DNA of 64,000 nt from Halisarca cf. caerulea (lineage: Eukaryota > Porifera > Demospongiae > Chondrillida > Halisarcidae): assembly GCA_963170055.1 (NCBI GenBank), contig CAUJGJ010000040.1, positions 1 through 64,000 of the forward strand, in the 5' to 3' direction. A program made the translations under genes and the position numbers. A model generated the notes under the pieces. It did not search any database and was not told the origin of the DNA. It saw nothing but the letters and a program-made list of their open reading frames with translations. This document shows positions 47,718 to 61,800 of this stretch, piece after piece. The number at the start of each line of letters is the position of its first letter. Position 1 is the first letter of the stretch.

Positions 47718-49139
47718 GTCCACTGGGAATATGCGTGGTGTTAGTGCCAGATATTGGTATTAGCACCAGCGTATCCAACACTACACAGTTACGCCCACAG
47801 CACTTTAGAATATTTAACACTACACAGATACGCCCACAGCACTTCAGAAACTCCACTGGAAATGTGCGTGATGCTAGTGCCAAGTATTGGTCTAATTATC
47901 AGCATATTCAACCCTACACAAATATGCCCACAGTACTTCAGAAATGTCATGTGTATCCACTTACAATGTGCGTGGTGCTAGTGCCAAATATTGGTATTAG
48001 CACCAGCATATCCAACACTACACAAATATGCCCACAGCACTTCAGAAACCTCATGTGTGTCCACTGGGAATGTACGTGGTGCTAGTGCCAAATATTGGTA
48101 TTAGCACCAGCATATCCAACACTACACAAATACGCCCACAGCACTTCAGAAACTTCATGTGTATCCACTGACAATGTCCGTGGTGCTAGTTCCAAATATT
48201 GGTCTTAGAACCACCACATCCAACACTACACAAATATGCCCACAGCACTTCAGAAACTTCATGTGTGTCCACTTGGAATGTGCGTGGTGCTAGTACCAAA
48301 TATTGGTGTTAGAACCACCATATCCAACACTACACAAATATGCCCACACCACTTCTGAAACCTAATGTGTGTCCACTGGGAATGTACGTGGTGCTAGTGC
48401 CAAATATTGGTATTAGCACCAGCATATCCAACACTACACAAATACGCCCACAGTACTTCAGAAACTTCATGTGTGTCCACTGGGAATGTGCGTGGTGCTA
48501 GTGCCAAATATTGGTGTTTGAACCACCATATCCAACACTACACAAATACGCCCACAGCAGTTCGGAAACTTCATGTGTGTCCACTGGGAATGTGCGTGGT
48601 GTTAGTGCCAAGTATTGGTCTTAGAACCACCATATCCAACAGTACAAAAATACGCCCACAGTACTTCAGAAACTTCATGCGTGTCTACTGGGAGCATGCG
48701 TGGTGCTAGTTCCAAATATTAGTATTAGCACCAGCGTACCTAACACTACACAAATACGCCCACAGCACTTCAGAAACTTCATGTGTGTCCACTTGGAATG
48801 TGCGTGGTGCTAGTGCCAAATATTTGTATTAACACAAGCATATCCAACACTACACAAATATGCCCACAGCACTTCAGAAACTTCATGTGTGTCCACTGGG
48901 AATGTGCGTGGTGCTAGTGCCAAGTATTGGTCTAATTACCAGCATATTCGAACCTACACAAATATGCCCACAGCACTTCAGAAACTTCATGTGTATCCAC
49001 TTACAATGTGCGTGGTGCTAGTACCAAATATTGGTGTTAGAACCACCATATCCAACACTACACAAATATGCCCACAGCACTTCTGAAACCTAATGTGTGT
49101 CCACTGGGAATGTACGTGGTGCTACTGCCAAATATTGGT

Positions 49140-50387
49140 ATTAGCACCAGCATATCCAACACTACACAAATACGCCCACAGCACTTCAGAAACTTCATGT
49201 GTGTCCACTGGGAATGTGCGTGGTGCTAGTGCCAAATATTGGTCTTAGAACCACCATATTCAACACTATACAAATATGCCCACAGCACTTCTGAAACCTA
49301 ATGTGTGTCCACTGGGAATGTACGTGGTGCTAGTGCCAAATATTGGTATTAGCACCAGCATATCCAACACTACACAAATACGCCCACAGCACTTCAGAAA
49401 CTTCATGTGTGTCCACTGGGAATGTGCGTGGTGCTAGTGCCAAATATTGGTCTTAGAACCACCATATCCAACACTACACAAATATGCCCACAGCACTTCA
49501 GAAATTTCATGTGTGTTCACTGGGAATGTGCGTGGTGCTAGTGCTAAATATTGGTATTTGCACCAGCGTATCCAACACTACACAAATACGCCCACAGCAC
49601 TTCAGAAAGTTCATGTGTGTCCACTGGGAATGTGCGTGGTGCTAGTGCCAAATATTGGTCTTAACACCAGCATATTCAACTCTACCCAGATATGCCCACA
49701 ACACTTCAGAAACTTCATGTGTGTCCACTGGGAATGTGCGTTGTGCTAGTGCTAAATATTGGTATTAGCACCAGCATATCCAACACTACACAAATACGCC
49801 CACAGCACTTCAGAAACTTCATGTGTGTCCACTGGGAATGTGCGTGGTGCTAGTGCCAAATATTGGTCTTAGAACCACCATATTCAACACTATACAAATA
49901 TGCCCACAGCACTTCTGAAACCTAATGTGTGTCCACTGGGAATGTACGTGGTGCTAGTGCCAAATATTGGTATTAGCACCAGCATATCCAACACTACACA
50001 AATACGCCCACAGCACTTCAGAAACTTCATGTGTGTCCACTGGGAATGTGCGTGGTGCTAGTGCCAAATATTGGTCTTAGAACCACCATATCCAACACTA
50101 CACAAATATGCCCACAGCACTTCAGAAATTTCATGTGTGTTCACTGGGAATGTGCGTGGTGCTAGTGCTAAATATTGGTATTTACACCAGCGTATCCAAC
50201 ACTACACAAATACGCCCACAGCACTTCAGAAAGTTCATGTGTGTCCACTGGGAATGTGCGTGGTGCTAGTGCCAAATATTGGTCTTAACACCAGCATATT
50301 CAACTCTACCCAGATATGCCCACAACACTTCAGAAACTTCATGTGTGTCCACTGGGAATGTGCGTTGTGCTAGTGCTAAATATTGGT
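49140..50387 (+). repeat. 624-bp higher-order repeat (6 units), two copies
   Basis: Sequence at about 49140-49763 recurs at about 49764-50387 with very few changes; for example the same variant phrases (GAAATTTCATGTGTGTTCAC, TCAACTCTACCCAGATATG) appear exactly 624 bases apart. The wider region from 48.8 kb recurs again 1664 bases (16 units) later from about 50.48 kb. Confidence 0.8.
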
Positions 50388-50479
50388 ATTTGCACCAGCA
50401 TATCCAACACTACACAAATACGCCCACAGCACTTCAGAAACTTCATGTGTGTCCACTTGGAATGTGCGTGGTGCTAGTG

Positions 50480-53400
50480 CCAAATATTTGTATTAACACA
50501 AGCATATCCAACACTACACAAATATGCCCACAGCACTTCAGAAACTTCATGTGTGTCCACTGGGAATGTGCGTGGTGCTAGTGCCAAGTATTGGTCTAAT
50601 TACCAGCATATTCGAACCTACACAAATATGCCCACAGCACTTCAGAAACTTCATGTGTATCCACTTACAATGTGCGTGGTGCTAGTACCAAATATTGGTG
50701 TTAGAACCACCATATCCAACACTACACAAATATGCCCACAGCACTTCTGAAACCTAATGTGTGTCCACTGGGAATGTACGTGGTGCTACTGCCAAATATT
50801 GGTATTAGCACCAGCATATCCAACACTACACAAATACGCCCACAGCACTTCAGAAACTTCATGTGTGTCCACTGGGAATGTGCGTGGTGCTAGTGCCAAA
50901 TATTGGTCTTAGAACCACCATATTCAACACTATACAAATATGCCCACAGCACTTCTGAAACCTAATGTGTGTCCACTGGGAATGTACGTGGTGCTAGTGC
51001 CAAATATTGGTATTAGCACCAGCATATCCAACACTACACAAATACGCCCACAGCACTTCAGAAACTTCATGTGTGTCCACTGGGAATGTGCGTGGTGCTA
51101 GTGCTAAATATTGGTCTTAGAACCACCATATCCAACACTACACAAATATGCCCACAGCACTTCAGAAACTTCATGTGTGTTCACTGGGAATGTGCGTGGT
51201 GCTAGTGCTAAATATTGGTATTTGCACCAGCGTATCCAACACTACACAAATACGCCCACAGCACTTCAGAAAGTTCATGTGTGTCCACTGGGAATGTGCG
51301 TGGTGCTAGTGCCAAATATTGGTCTTAACACCAGCATATTCAACTCTACCCAGATATGCCCACAACACTTCAGAAACTTCATGTGTGTCCACTGGGAATG
51401 TGCGTGGTGCTAGTGCTAAATATTGGTATTTGCACCAGCGTATCCAACACTACACAAATATGCCCACAGCACTTCAGAAAGTTCATGTGTATCCACTTAC
51501 AATGTGCGTGGTGCTAGTGCCAAATATTGGTCTTAACACCAGCATATTCAACTCTACCCAGATATACCCACAACACTTCAGAAAGTTCCTGAGTGTTCAC
51601 TGGGAGTGTGCGTGGTGCTAGTGCCAAATATTGGTATTAGCACCAGCGTATCCAACACTACACAGATACGCCCACAGCACTTCAGAAAGTTCATGTGTTG
51701 TCACTGGGAATGTGCGTGGTGCTAGTGCCAAATATTTGTATTAACACAAGCATATCCAACACTACACAAATACGCCCACAGTACTTCAGAAACTTCATGT
51801 GTGTCGACTGGGAATGTGCGTGGTGCTAGTGCCAAATATTGGTCTTAGAACCACCATATCCAACACTACACAAATATGCCCACAGCACTTCAGAAACTTC
51901 ATGTGTGTCCGCTTACAATGTGCGTGGTGCTAGTGCCAAATATTGGTATTAGCACCAGCATATCCAACACTACACAAATACGCCCACAGTACTTCAGAAA
52001 CTTCATGTGTATCCACTGACAATGTCCGTGGTGCTAGTTCCAAATATTGGTCTTAGAACCACCATATCCAACACTACACAAATACGCCCACAGCAGTTCG
52101 GAAACTTCATGTGTGTCCACTGGGAATGTGCGTGGTGCTAGTGCCAAATGTTGGTCTTAGAACCACCATATCCAACAGTACAAAAATACGCCCACAGTAC
52201 TTCAGAAACTTCATGCGTGTCTACTGGGAGCACGCGTGGTGCTAGTTCCAAATATTAGTATTAGCACCAGCGTACCTAACACTACACAAATACGCCCACA
52301 GCACTTCAGAAACTTCATGTGTATCCATTTACAATGTGCGTGGTGCTAGTACCAAATATTGGTGTTAGAACCACCATATCCAACACTACACAAATATGCC
52401 CACAGCACTTCAGAAACTTCATGTGTATCCACTTAAAATGTGCGTGGTGCTAGTGCCAAATATTGGTCTTAGAACCACCATATCCAACATTACACAAATA
52501 CGCCCACAGCACTTCACAAACTTCATGTGTGTCCACTAGGAATGTGCGTGGTGCTAGTGCCAAATATTTGTATTAACACAAGCATATCCAACACTACACA
52601 AATACGCCCACAGTACTTCAGAAACTTCATGTGTGTCGACTGGGAATGTGCGTGGTGCTATTGCCAAATATTGGTCTTAGAACCACCATAACCAACACTA
52701 CACAAATATGCCCACAGCACTTCAGAAACTTCATGTGTGTCCACTTACAATGTGCGTGGTGCTAGTGCCAAACATTGGTCTTAACCCCAGCATATTTAAC
52801 ACTACACAGATATGCCCACAACACTTCAGAAACTTCATGAGTGTCCACTGGGAATGTGCGTGGTGCTAGTGCCAAATATTGGTCTTAGAACCACCATATC
52901 CAACAGTACACAAATATGCCCACAGAACTTCAGAAACTTCATGTTTGTCCACTGGGAATGTGCGTTGTGCTAGTGCCAAATATTGGTATTAGCACCAGCG
53001 TATCCAACACTACACAGATACACCCACAGCACTTCAGAAACTTCATGTGTGTCCACTGGGAATGTGCGTGGTGCTAGTGCGAAATATTTGTATTAACACA
53101 AGCATATCCAACACTACACAAATACGCCCACAGCACTTCAGAAACTTCATGTTTGTCCACTTGGAATGTGCGTGGTGCTAGTGCCAAATATTGGTCTTAA
53201 CACCAGCATATTCAACTCTACCCAGATATGCCCACAACACTTCAGAAACTTCATGAGTGTTCACTGGGAATGTGCGTGGTGCTAGTGCCAAATATTGGTA
53301 TTAGCACCAGCGTATCCAACACTACACAGATACGCCCACAGCACTTCAGAAAGTTCATGTGTGTCCACTGGGAATGTGTGTGGTGCTAGTGCCAAATATT

Positions 53401-56400
53401 GGTCTTAGAACCACCATATCCAACACTACACAAATATGCCCACAGCACTTCAGAAACTTCATGTGTATACATCCACTTACAATGTGCGTGGTGCTAGTAC
53501 CAAATATTGGTGTTAGAACCACCACATCCAACACTACACAAATATGCCCACAGCACTTCAGAAACCTCGTGTGTGTCCACTGGGAATGTACGTGGTGCTA
53601 GTGCCAAATATTGGTATTAGCACCAGCATATCCAACACTACACAAATACGCCCACAGCACTTCAGAAACTTCATGTGTGTCCACTGGGAATGTGCGTGGT
53701 GCTAGTGCCAAATATTGGTCTTAGAACCACCATATCCAACAGTACACAAATATGCCCACAGCACTTCAGAAACTTCATGTGTGTCCACTGGGAATGTGCG
53801 TGGTGCTAGTGCTAAATATTGGTATTTGCACCAGCGTATCCAACACTACACAAATATGCCCACAGCACTTCAGAAAGTTCATGTGTGTCCACTTACAATG
53901 TGCGTGGTGCTAGTGCCAAATATTGGTATTTGCACCAGCGTATCCAACACTACACAAATATGCCCACAGCACTTCAGAAACTTCATGTGTGTCCTCTGGG
54001 AATGTGTGTGGTGCTAATGCCAAATATTGGTCTTAGAACCACCATATCCAACACTACACAAATATGCCCACAGCACTTCAGAAACTTCATGTGTGTCCAC
54101 TGGGAATGTGCGTGGTGCTATTGCCAAATATTGGTATTAGCACCAGCATATCCAACACTACACAAATACGCCCACAGCACTTCAGAAACTTCATGTGTGT
54201 CCACTGGGAATGTGCGTGGTGCTAGTGCCAAATATTGGTGTTAGAACCACCATATCCAACATTACACAAATATGCCCACAGCACTTCAGAAACTTCATGT
54301 GTATACATCCACTTACAATGTGCGTGGTGCTAGTACCAAATATTGGTGTTAGAACCACCATATCCAACACTACACAAATATGCCCACAGCACTTCAGAAA
54401 CCTCATGTGTGTCCACTGGGAATGTACGTGGTGCTAGTGCCAAATATTGGTATTAGCACCAGCATATCCAACACTACACAAATACGCCCACAGCACATCA
54501 GAAACTTCATGTGTGTCCACTGGGAATGTGCGTGGTGCTAGTGCCAAATATTGGTCTTAGAACCACCATATCCAACACTACACAAATATGCCCACAGCAC
54601 TTCAGAAACTTCATGTGTGTCCACTGGGAATGTGCGTGGTGCTAGTGCTAAATATTGGTATTTGCACCAGCGTATCCAACACTACACAAATATGCCCACA
54701 GCACTTCAGAAAGTTCATGTGTGTCCACTTACAATGTGCGTGGTGCTAGTGCCAAATATTGGTATTTGCACCAGCGTATCCAACACTACACAAATATGCC
54801 CACAGCACTTCAGAAACTTCATGTGTGTCCTCTGGGAATGTGTGTGGTGCTAATGCCAAATATTGGTCTTAGAACCACCATATCCAACACTACACAAATA
54901 TGCCCACAGCACTTCAGAAACTTCATGTGTGTCCACTGGGAATGTGCGTGGTGCTATTGCCAAATATTGGTATTAGCACCAGCATATCCAACACTACACA
55001 AATACGCCCACAGCACTTCAGAAACTTCATGTGTGTCCACTGGGAATGTGCGTGGTGCTAGTGCCAAATATTGGTGTTAGAACCACCATATCCAACATTA
55101 CACAAATATGCCCACAGCACTTCAGAAACTTCATGTGTATACATCCACTTACAATGTGCGTGGTGCTAGTACCAAATATTGGTGTTAGAACCACCATATC
55201 CAACACTACACAAATATGCCCACAGCACTTCAGAAACCTCATGTGTGTCCACTGGGAATGTACGTGGTGCTAGTGCCAAATATTGGTATTAGCACCAGCA
55301 TATCCAACACTACACAAATACGCCCACAGCACATCAGAAACTTCATGTGTGTCCACTGGGAATGTGCGTGGTGCTAGTGCCAAATATTGGTCTTAGAACC
55401 ACCATATCCAACACTACACAAATATGCCCACAGCACTTCAGAAACTTCATGTGTGTCCACTGGGAATGTGCGTGGTGCTAGTGCTAAATATTGGTATTTG
55501 CACCAGCGTATCCAACACTACACAAATATGCCCACAGCACTTCAGAAAGTTCATGTGTGTCCACTGGGAATTTGCGTGGTGCTAGTGCCAAATATTGGTA
55601 TTTGCACCAGCGTATCCAACACTACACAAATATGCCCACAGCACTTCAGAAACTTCATGTGTGTCCCCTGGGAATGTGCGTGGTGCTAATGCCAAATATT
55701 GGTCTTAGAACCACCATATCCAACACTACACAAATATGCCCACAGCACTTCAGAAACTTCATGTGTGTCCACTGGGAATGTGCGTGGTGCTAGTGCCAAA
55801 TATTGGTATTAGCACCAGCGTATCCAACACTACACAGATACGCCCACAGCACTTCAGAAACTTCATGTGTGTCCCCTGGGAATGTGCGTGGTGCTAATGC
55901 CAAATATTGGTCTTAGAACCACCATATCCAACACTACACAAATATGCCCACAGCACTTCAGAAACTTCATGTGTGTCCACTGGGAATGTGCGTGGTGCTA
56001 GTGCCAAATATTGGTATTAGCACCAGCGTATCCAACACTACACAGATACGCCCACAGCACTTCAGAAAGTTCATGTGTGTCCACTGGGAATGTGCGTGGT
56101 GCTAGTGCCAAATATTTGTATTAACACAAGCATATCCAACACTACACAAATACGCCCACAGTACTTCAGAAACTTCATGTGTGTCGACTGGGAATGTGCG
56201 TGGTGCTATTGCCAAATATTGGTCTTAGAACCACCATATCCAACACTACACAAATATGCCCACAGCACTTCAGAAACTTCAAGTTTATCCACTGGGAATG
56301 TGCGTGGTGCTAGTGCCAAATATTGATCTTAACACCAGCATATTCAACTCTACCCAGATATGCCCACAACACTTCTGAAACCTAATGTGTGTCCACTGGG

Positions 56401-58897
56401 AATGTACGTGGTGCTAGTACCAAATATTGGTATTAGCACCAGCATATCCAAAACTACACAAATACGCCCACAGCACTTCAGAAACTTCATGTGTGTCCAC
56501 TGGGAATGTGCGTGGTGCTAGTGCCAAATATTGGTCTTAGAACCACCATATCCAACACTACACAAATATGCCCACAGCACTTCAGAAACTTCATGTGTGT
56601 TCACTGGGAATGTGCGTGGTGCTAGTGCTAAATATTGGTATTTGCACCAGCGTATCCAACACTACACAGATATGCCCACAGCACTTCAGAAAGTTCATGT
56701 GTGTCCACTGGGAATGTGCGTGGTGCTAGTGCCAAATATTTGTATTAACACAAGCATATCCAACACTACACAAATACGCCCACAGTACTTCAGAAACTTC
56801 ATGTGTGTCCACTGGGAATGTGCGTGGTGCTATATCCAAATATTGGTCTTAGAACCACCATATCCAACATTACACAAATATGCCCACAGCACTTCAGAAA
56901 CTTCATGTTTGTCCACTGGGAATGTGCGTGGTGCTAGTGCCAAATATTGGTCTTAACACCAGCATATTCAACTCTACCCAGATATGCCCACAACACTTCA
57001 GAAACTTCATTAGTGTTCACTGGGAATGTGCGTGGTGCTAGTGCCAAATATTGGTCTTAATACCAGCATATTTAACACTACACAAATATGCCCACAGCAC
57101 TTCAGAAACTTCATGAGTGTCCACTGGGAATGTGCGTGGTGCTATTGCCAAATATTGGTATTAGCACCAGCATATCCAACACTACACAAATATGCCCACA
57201 GCACTTCAGAAACTTCATGTGTTGTCACTGGGAATGTGCGTGGTGCTAGTGCTAAATATTGGTATTAGCACCAGCATATCCAACACTACACATATACGCC
57301 CACAGCAGTTCAGAAACTTCATGTGTCTCTACTGGGAATGTGCGTGGTGCTAGTGCCAAATATTAGTCTTAGAACCAACATATCCAACACTACACAAATA
57401 CGCCCACAGTACTTCAGAAACTTTATGTGTGTCCACTGGGAATATGCGTGGTGTTAGTGCCAAATATTGGTATTAGCACCAGCGTATCCAACACTAATCA
57501 TATACGCCCACAGTACTTCAGAAACTTCATGTGTGTCCACTGGGATTTGTGCGTGGTGTTAGTGCCAAATATTTGTATTAACACAAGCATATCCAATGCT
57601 ACACAGATACGCCTACAGCACTTCAGAAACTCCACTGGGATTGTGCGTGGTGCTAGTGCCAAGTATTGGTCTAATTACCAGCATATTCAACCCTAGACAA
57701 ATATGCCCACAGCACTTCAGAAACTTCATGTGTATCCACTTACAATGTGCGTGGTGCTAGTGCCAAATATTGGTGTTAGAACCGCCATATCCAACACTAC
57801 ACAAATATGTCCACAGCACTTCAGAAACCTCATGTGTGCCCACTGGGAATGTACGTGGTGCTAGTGCCAAATATTGGTATTAGCACCAGCATATCCAACG
57901 CTACACATATACGCCCACAGCACTTCAGAAACTTCATGTGTGTCCACTGGGAATGTGCGTGGTGCTAGTGCCAAATATTGGTCTTAGAACCACCATATCC
58001 AACAGTACACAAATATGCCCACAGCACTTCAGAAACTTCATGTGTGTCCACTGGGAATATGCGTGGTGTTAGTGCCAAATATTGGTATTAGCACCAGCGT
58101 ATCCAACACTAATCAGATACGCCCACAGTACTTCAGAAACTTCATGTGTGTCCACTGGGATTTGTGCGTGGTGTTAGTGCCAAATATTTGTATTAACACA
58201 AGCATATCCAATGCTACACAGATACGCCTACAGCACTTCAGAAACTCCACTGGGATTGTGCGTGGTGCTAGTGCCAAGTATTGGTCTAATTACCAGCATA
58301 TTCAACCCTATACAAATATGCCCACAGCACTTCAGAAACTTCATGTGTATCCACTTACAATGTGCGTGGTGCTAGTGCCAAATATTGGTGTTAGAACCGC
58401 CATATCCAACACTACACAAATATGTCCACAGCACTTCAGAAACCTCATGTGTGCCCACTGGGAATGTACGTGGTGCTAGTGCCAAATATTGGTATTAGCA
58501 CCAGCATATCCAACGCTACACAAATACGCCCACAGCACTTCAGAAACTTCATGTGTGTCCACTGGGAATGTGCGTGGTGCTAGTGCCAAATATTGGTCTT
58601 AGAACCACCATATCCAACAGTACACAAATATGCCCACAGCACTTCAGAAACCTCATGTGTGTCCACTGGGAATGTGCGTGGTTCTAGTGCCAAATATTGG
58701 TCTTAACACCAGCATATTCAACTCTACCCAGATATGCCCACAACACTTCAGAAACTTCATTAGTGTTCACTGGGAATGTGCGTGGTGCTAGTGCCAAATA
58801 TTGGTATTAGCACCAGCGTATCCAAAACCACACAGATACGCCCACAGCACTTCAGAAAGTTCCTATGTGTCCACTGGGAATGTGTGTGGTGCTAGTG
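50480..58897 (+). repeat. 8418-bp higher-order repeat, copy 1
   Basis: Distinctive variants at 50483 (ATATTTGTATTAACACAAGC), 51600, 52231 (GGGAGCACGCGTGGTG), 53466 (TATACATCC) and 55569 (GGGAATTTGCG) all recur exactly 8418 bases later. Upstream of about 50480 the two positions no longer match. The copy length equals the offset, so the two copies are directly adjacent. Confidence 0.85.
53430..55560 (+). repeat. 836-bp higher-order repeat (8 units), about 2.5 copies
   Basis: Period 836 = 8 x 104 + 4, where the four extra bases come from the one unit with the TATACATCC insertion. Marker phrases (GTCCTCTGGGAATGTGTGTG, CAGCACATCAG) recur at this spacing. The same block appears in copy 2 from about 61.85 kb. 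Confidence 0.85.
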
Positions 58898-61800
58898 CCA
58901 AATATTTGTATTAACACAAGCATATCCAACACTACACAAATATGCCCACAGCACTTCAGAAACTTCATGTGTGTCCACTGGGAATGTGCGTGGTGCTAGT
59001 GCCAAGTATTGGTCTAATTACCAGCATATTCGAACCTACACAAATATGCCCACAGCACTTCAGAAACTTCATGTGTATCCACTTACAATGTGCGTGGTGC
59101 TAGTACCAAATATTGGTGTTAGAACCACCATATCCAACACTACACAAATATGCCCACAGCACTTCTGAAACCTAATGTGTGTCCACTGGGAATGTACGTG
59201 GTGCTACTGCCAAATATTGGTATTAGCACCAGCATATCCAACACTACACAAATACGCCCACAGCACTTCAGAAACTTCATGTGTGTCCACTGGGAATGTG
59301 CGTGGTGCTAGTGCCAAATATTGGTCTTAGAACCACCATATTCAACACTATACAAATATGCCCACAGCACTTCTGAAACCTAATGTGTGTCCACTGGGAA
59401 TGTACGTGGTGCTAGTGCCAAATATTGGTATTAGCACCAGCATATCCAACACTACACAAATACGCCCACAGCACTTCAGAAACTTCATGTGTGTCCACTG
59501 GGAATGTGCGTGGTGCTAGTGCTAAATATTGGTCTTAGAACCACCATATCCAACACTACACAAATATGCCCACAGCACTTCAGAAACTTCATGTGTGTTC
59601 ACTGGGAATGTGCGTGGTGCTAGTGCTAAATATTGGTATTTGCACCAGCGTATCCAACACTACACAAATACGCCCACAGCACTTCAGAAAGTTCATGTGT
59701 GTCCACTGGGAATGTGCGTGGTGCTAGTGCCAAATATTGGTCTTAACACCAGCATATTCAACTCTACCCAGATATGCCCACAACACTTCAGAAACTTCAT
59801 GTGTGTCCACTGGGAATGTGCGTGGTGCTAGTGCTAAATATTGGTATTTGCACCAGCGTATCCAACACTACACAAATATGCCCACAGCACTTCAGAAAGT
59901 TCATGTGTATCCACTTACAATGTGCGTGGTGCTAGTGCCAAATATTGGTCTTAACACCAGCATATTCAACTCTACCCAGATATACCCACAACACTTCAGA
60001 AAGTTCCTGAGTGTTCACTGGGAGTGTGCGTGGTGCTAGTGCCAAATATTGGTATTAGCACCAGCGTATCCAACACTACACAGATACGCCCACAGCACTT
60101 CAGAAAGTTCATGTGTTGTCACTGGGAATGTGCGTGGTGCTAGTGCCAAATATTTGTATTAACACAAGCATATCCAACACTACACAAATACGCCCACAGT
60201 ACTTCAGAAACTTCATGTGTGTCGACTGGGAATGTGCGTGGTGCTAGTGCCAAATATTGGTCTTAGAACCACCATATCCAACACTACACAAATATGCCCA
60301 CAGCACTTCAGAAACTTCATGTGTGTCCGCTTACAATGTGCGTGGTGCTAGTGCCAAATATTGGTATTAGCACCAGCATATCCAACACTACACAAATACG
60401 CCCACAGTACTTCAGAAACTTCATGTGTATCCACTGACAATGTCCGTGGTGCTAGTTCCAAATATTGGTCTTAGAACCACCATATCCAACACTACACAAA
60501 TACGCCCACAGCAGTTCGGAAACTTCATGTGTGTCCACTGGGAATGTGCGTGGTGCTAGTGCCAAATGTTGGTCTTAGAACCACCATATCCAACAGTACA
60601 AAAATACGCCCACAGTACTTCAGAAACTTCATGCGTGTCTACTGGGAGCACGCGTGGTGCTAGTTCCAAATATTAGTATTAGCACCAGCGTACCTAACAC
60701 TACACAAATACGCCCACAGCACTTCAGAAACTTCATGTGTATCCATTTACAATGTGCGTGGTGCTAGTACCAAATATTGGTGTTAGAACCACCATATCCA
60801 ACACTACACAAATATGCCCACAGCACTTCAGAAACTTCATGTGTATCCACTTAAAATGTGCGTGGTGCTAGTGCCAAATATTGGTCTTAGAACCACCATA
60901 TCCAACATTACACAAATACGCCCACAGCACTTCACAAACTTCATGTGTGTCCACTAGGAATGTGCGTGGTGCTAGTGCCAAATATTTGTATTAACACAAG
61001 CATATCCAACACTACACAAATACGCCCACAGTACTTCAGAAACTTCATGTGTGTCGACTGGGAATGTGCGTGGTGCTATTGCCAAATATTGGTCTTAGAA
61101 CCACCATAACCAACACTACACAAATATGCCCACAGCACTTCAGAAACTTCATGTGTGTCCACTTACAATGTGCGTGGTGCTAGTGCCAAACATTGGTCTT
61201 AACCCCAGCATATTTAACACTACACAGATATGCCCACAACACTTCAGAAACTTCATGAGTGTCCACTGGGAATGTGCGTGGTGCTAGTGCCAAATATTGG
61301 TCTTAGAACCACCATATCCAACAGTACACAAATATGCCCACAGAACTTCAGAAACTTCATGTTTGTCCACTGGGAATGTGCGTTGTGCTAGTGCCAAATA
61401 TTGGTATTAGCACCAGCGTATCCAACACTACACAGATACACCCACAGCACTTCAGAAACTTCATGTGTGTCCACTGGGAATGTGCGTGGTGCTAGTGCGA
61501 AATATTTGTATTAACACAAGCATATCCAACACTACACAAATACGCCCACAGCACTTCAGAAACTTCATGTTTGTCCACTTGGAATGTGCGTGGTGCTAGT
61601 GCCAAATATTGGTCTTAACACCAGCATATTCAACTCTACCCAGATATGCCCACAACACTTCAGAAACTTCATGAGTGTTCACTGGGAATGTGCGTGGTGC
61701 TAGTGCCAAATATTGGTATTAGCACCAGCGTATCCAACACTACACAGATACGCCCACAGCACTTCAGAAAGTTCATGTGTGTCCACTGGGAATGTGTGTG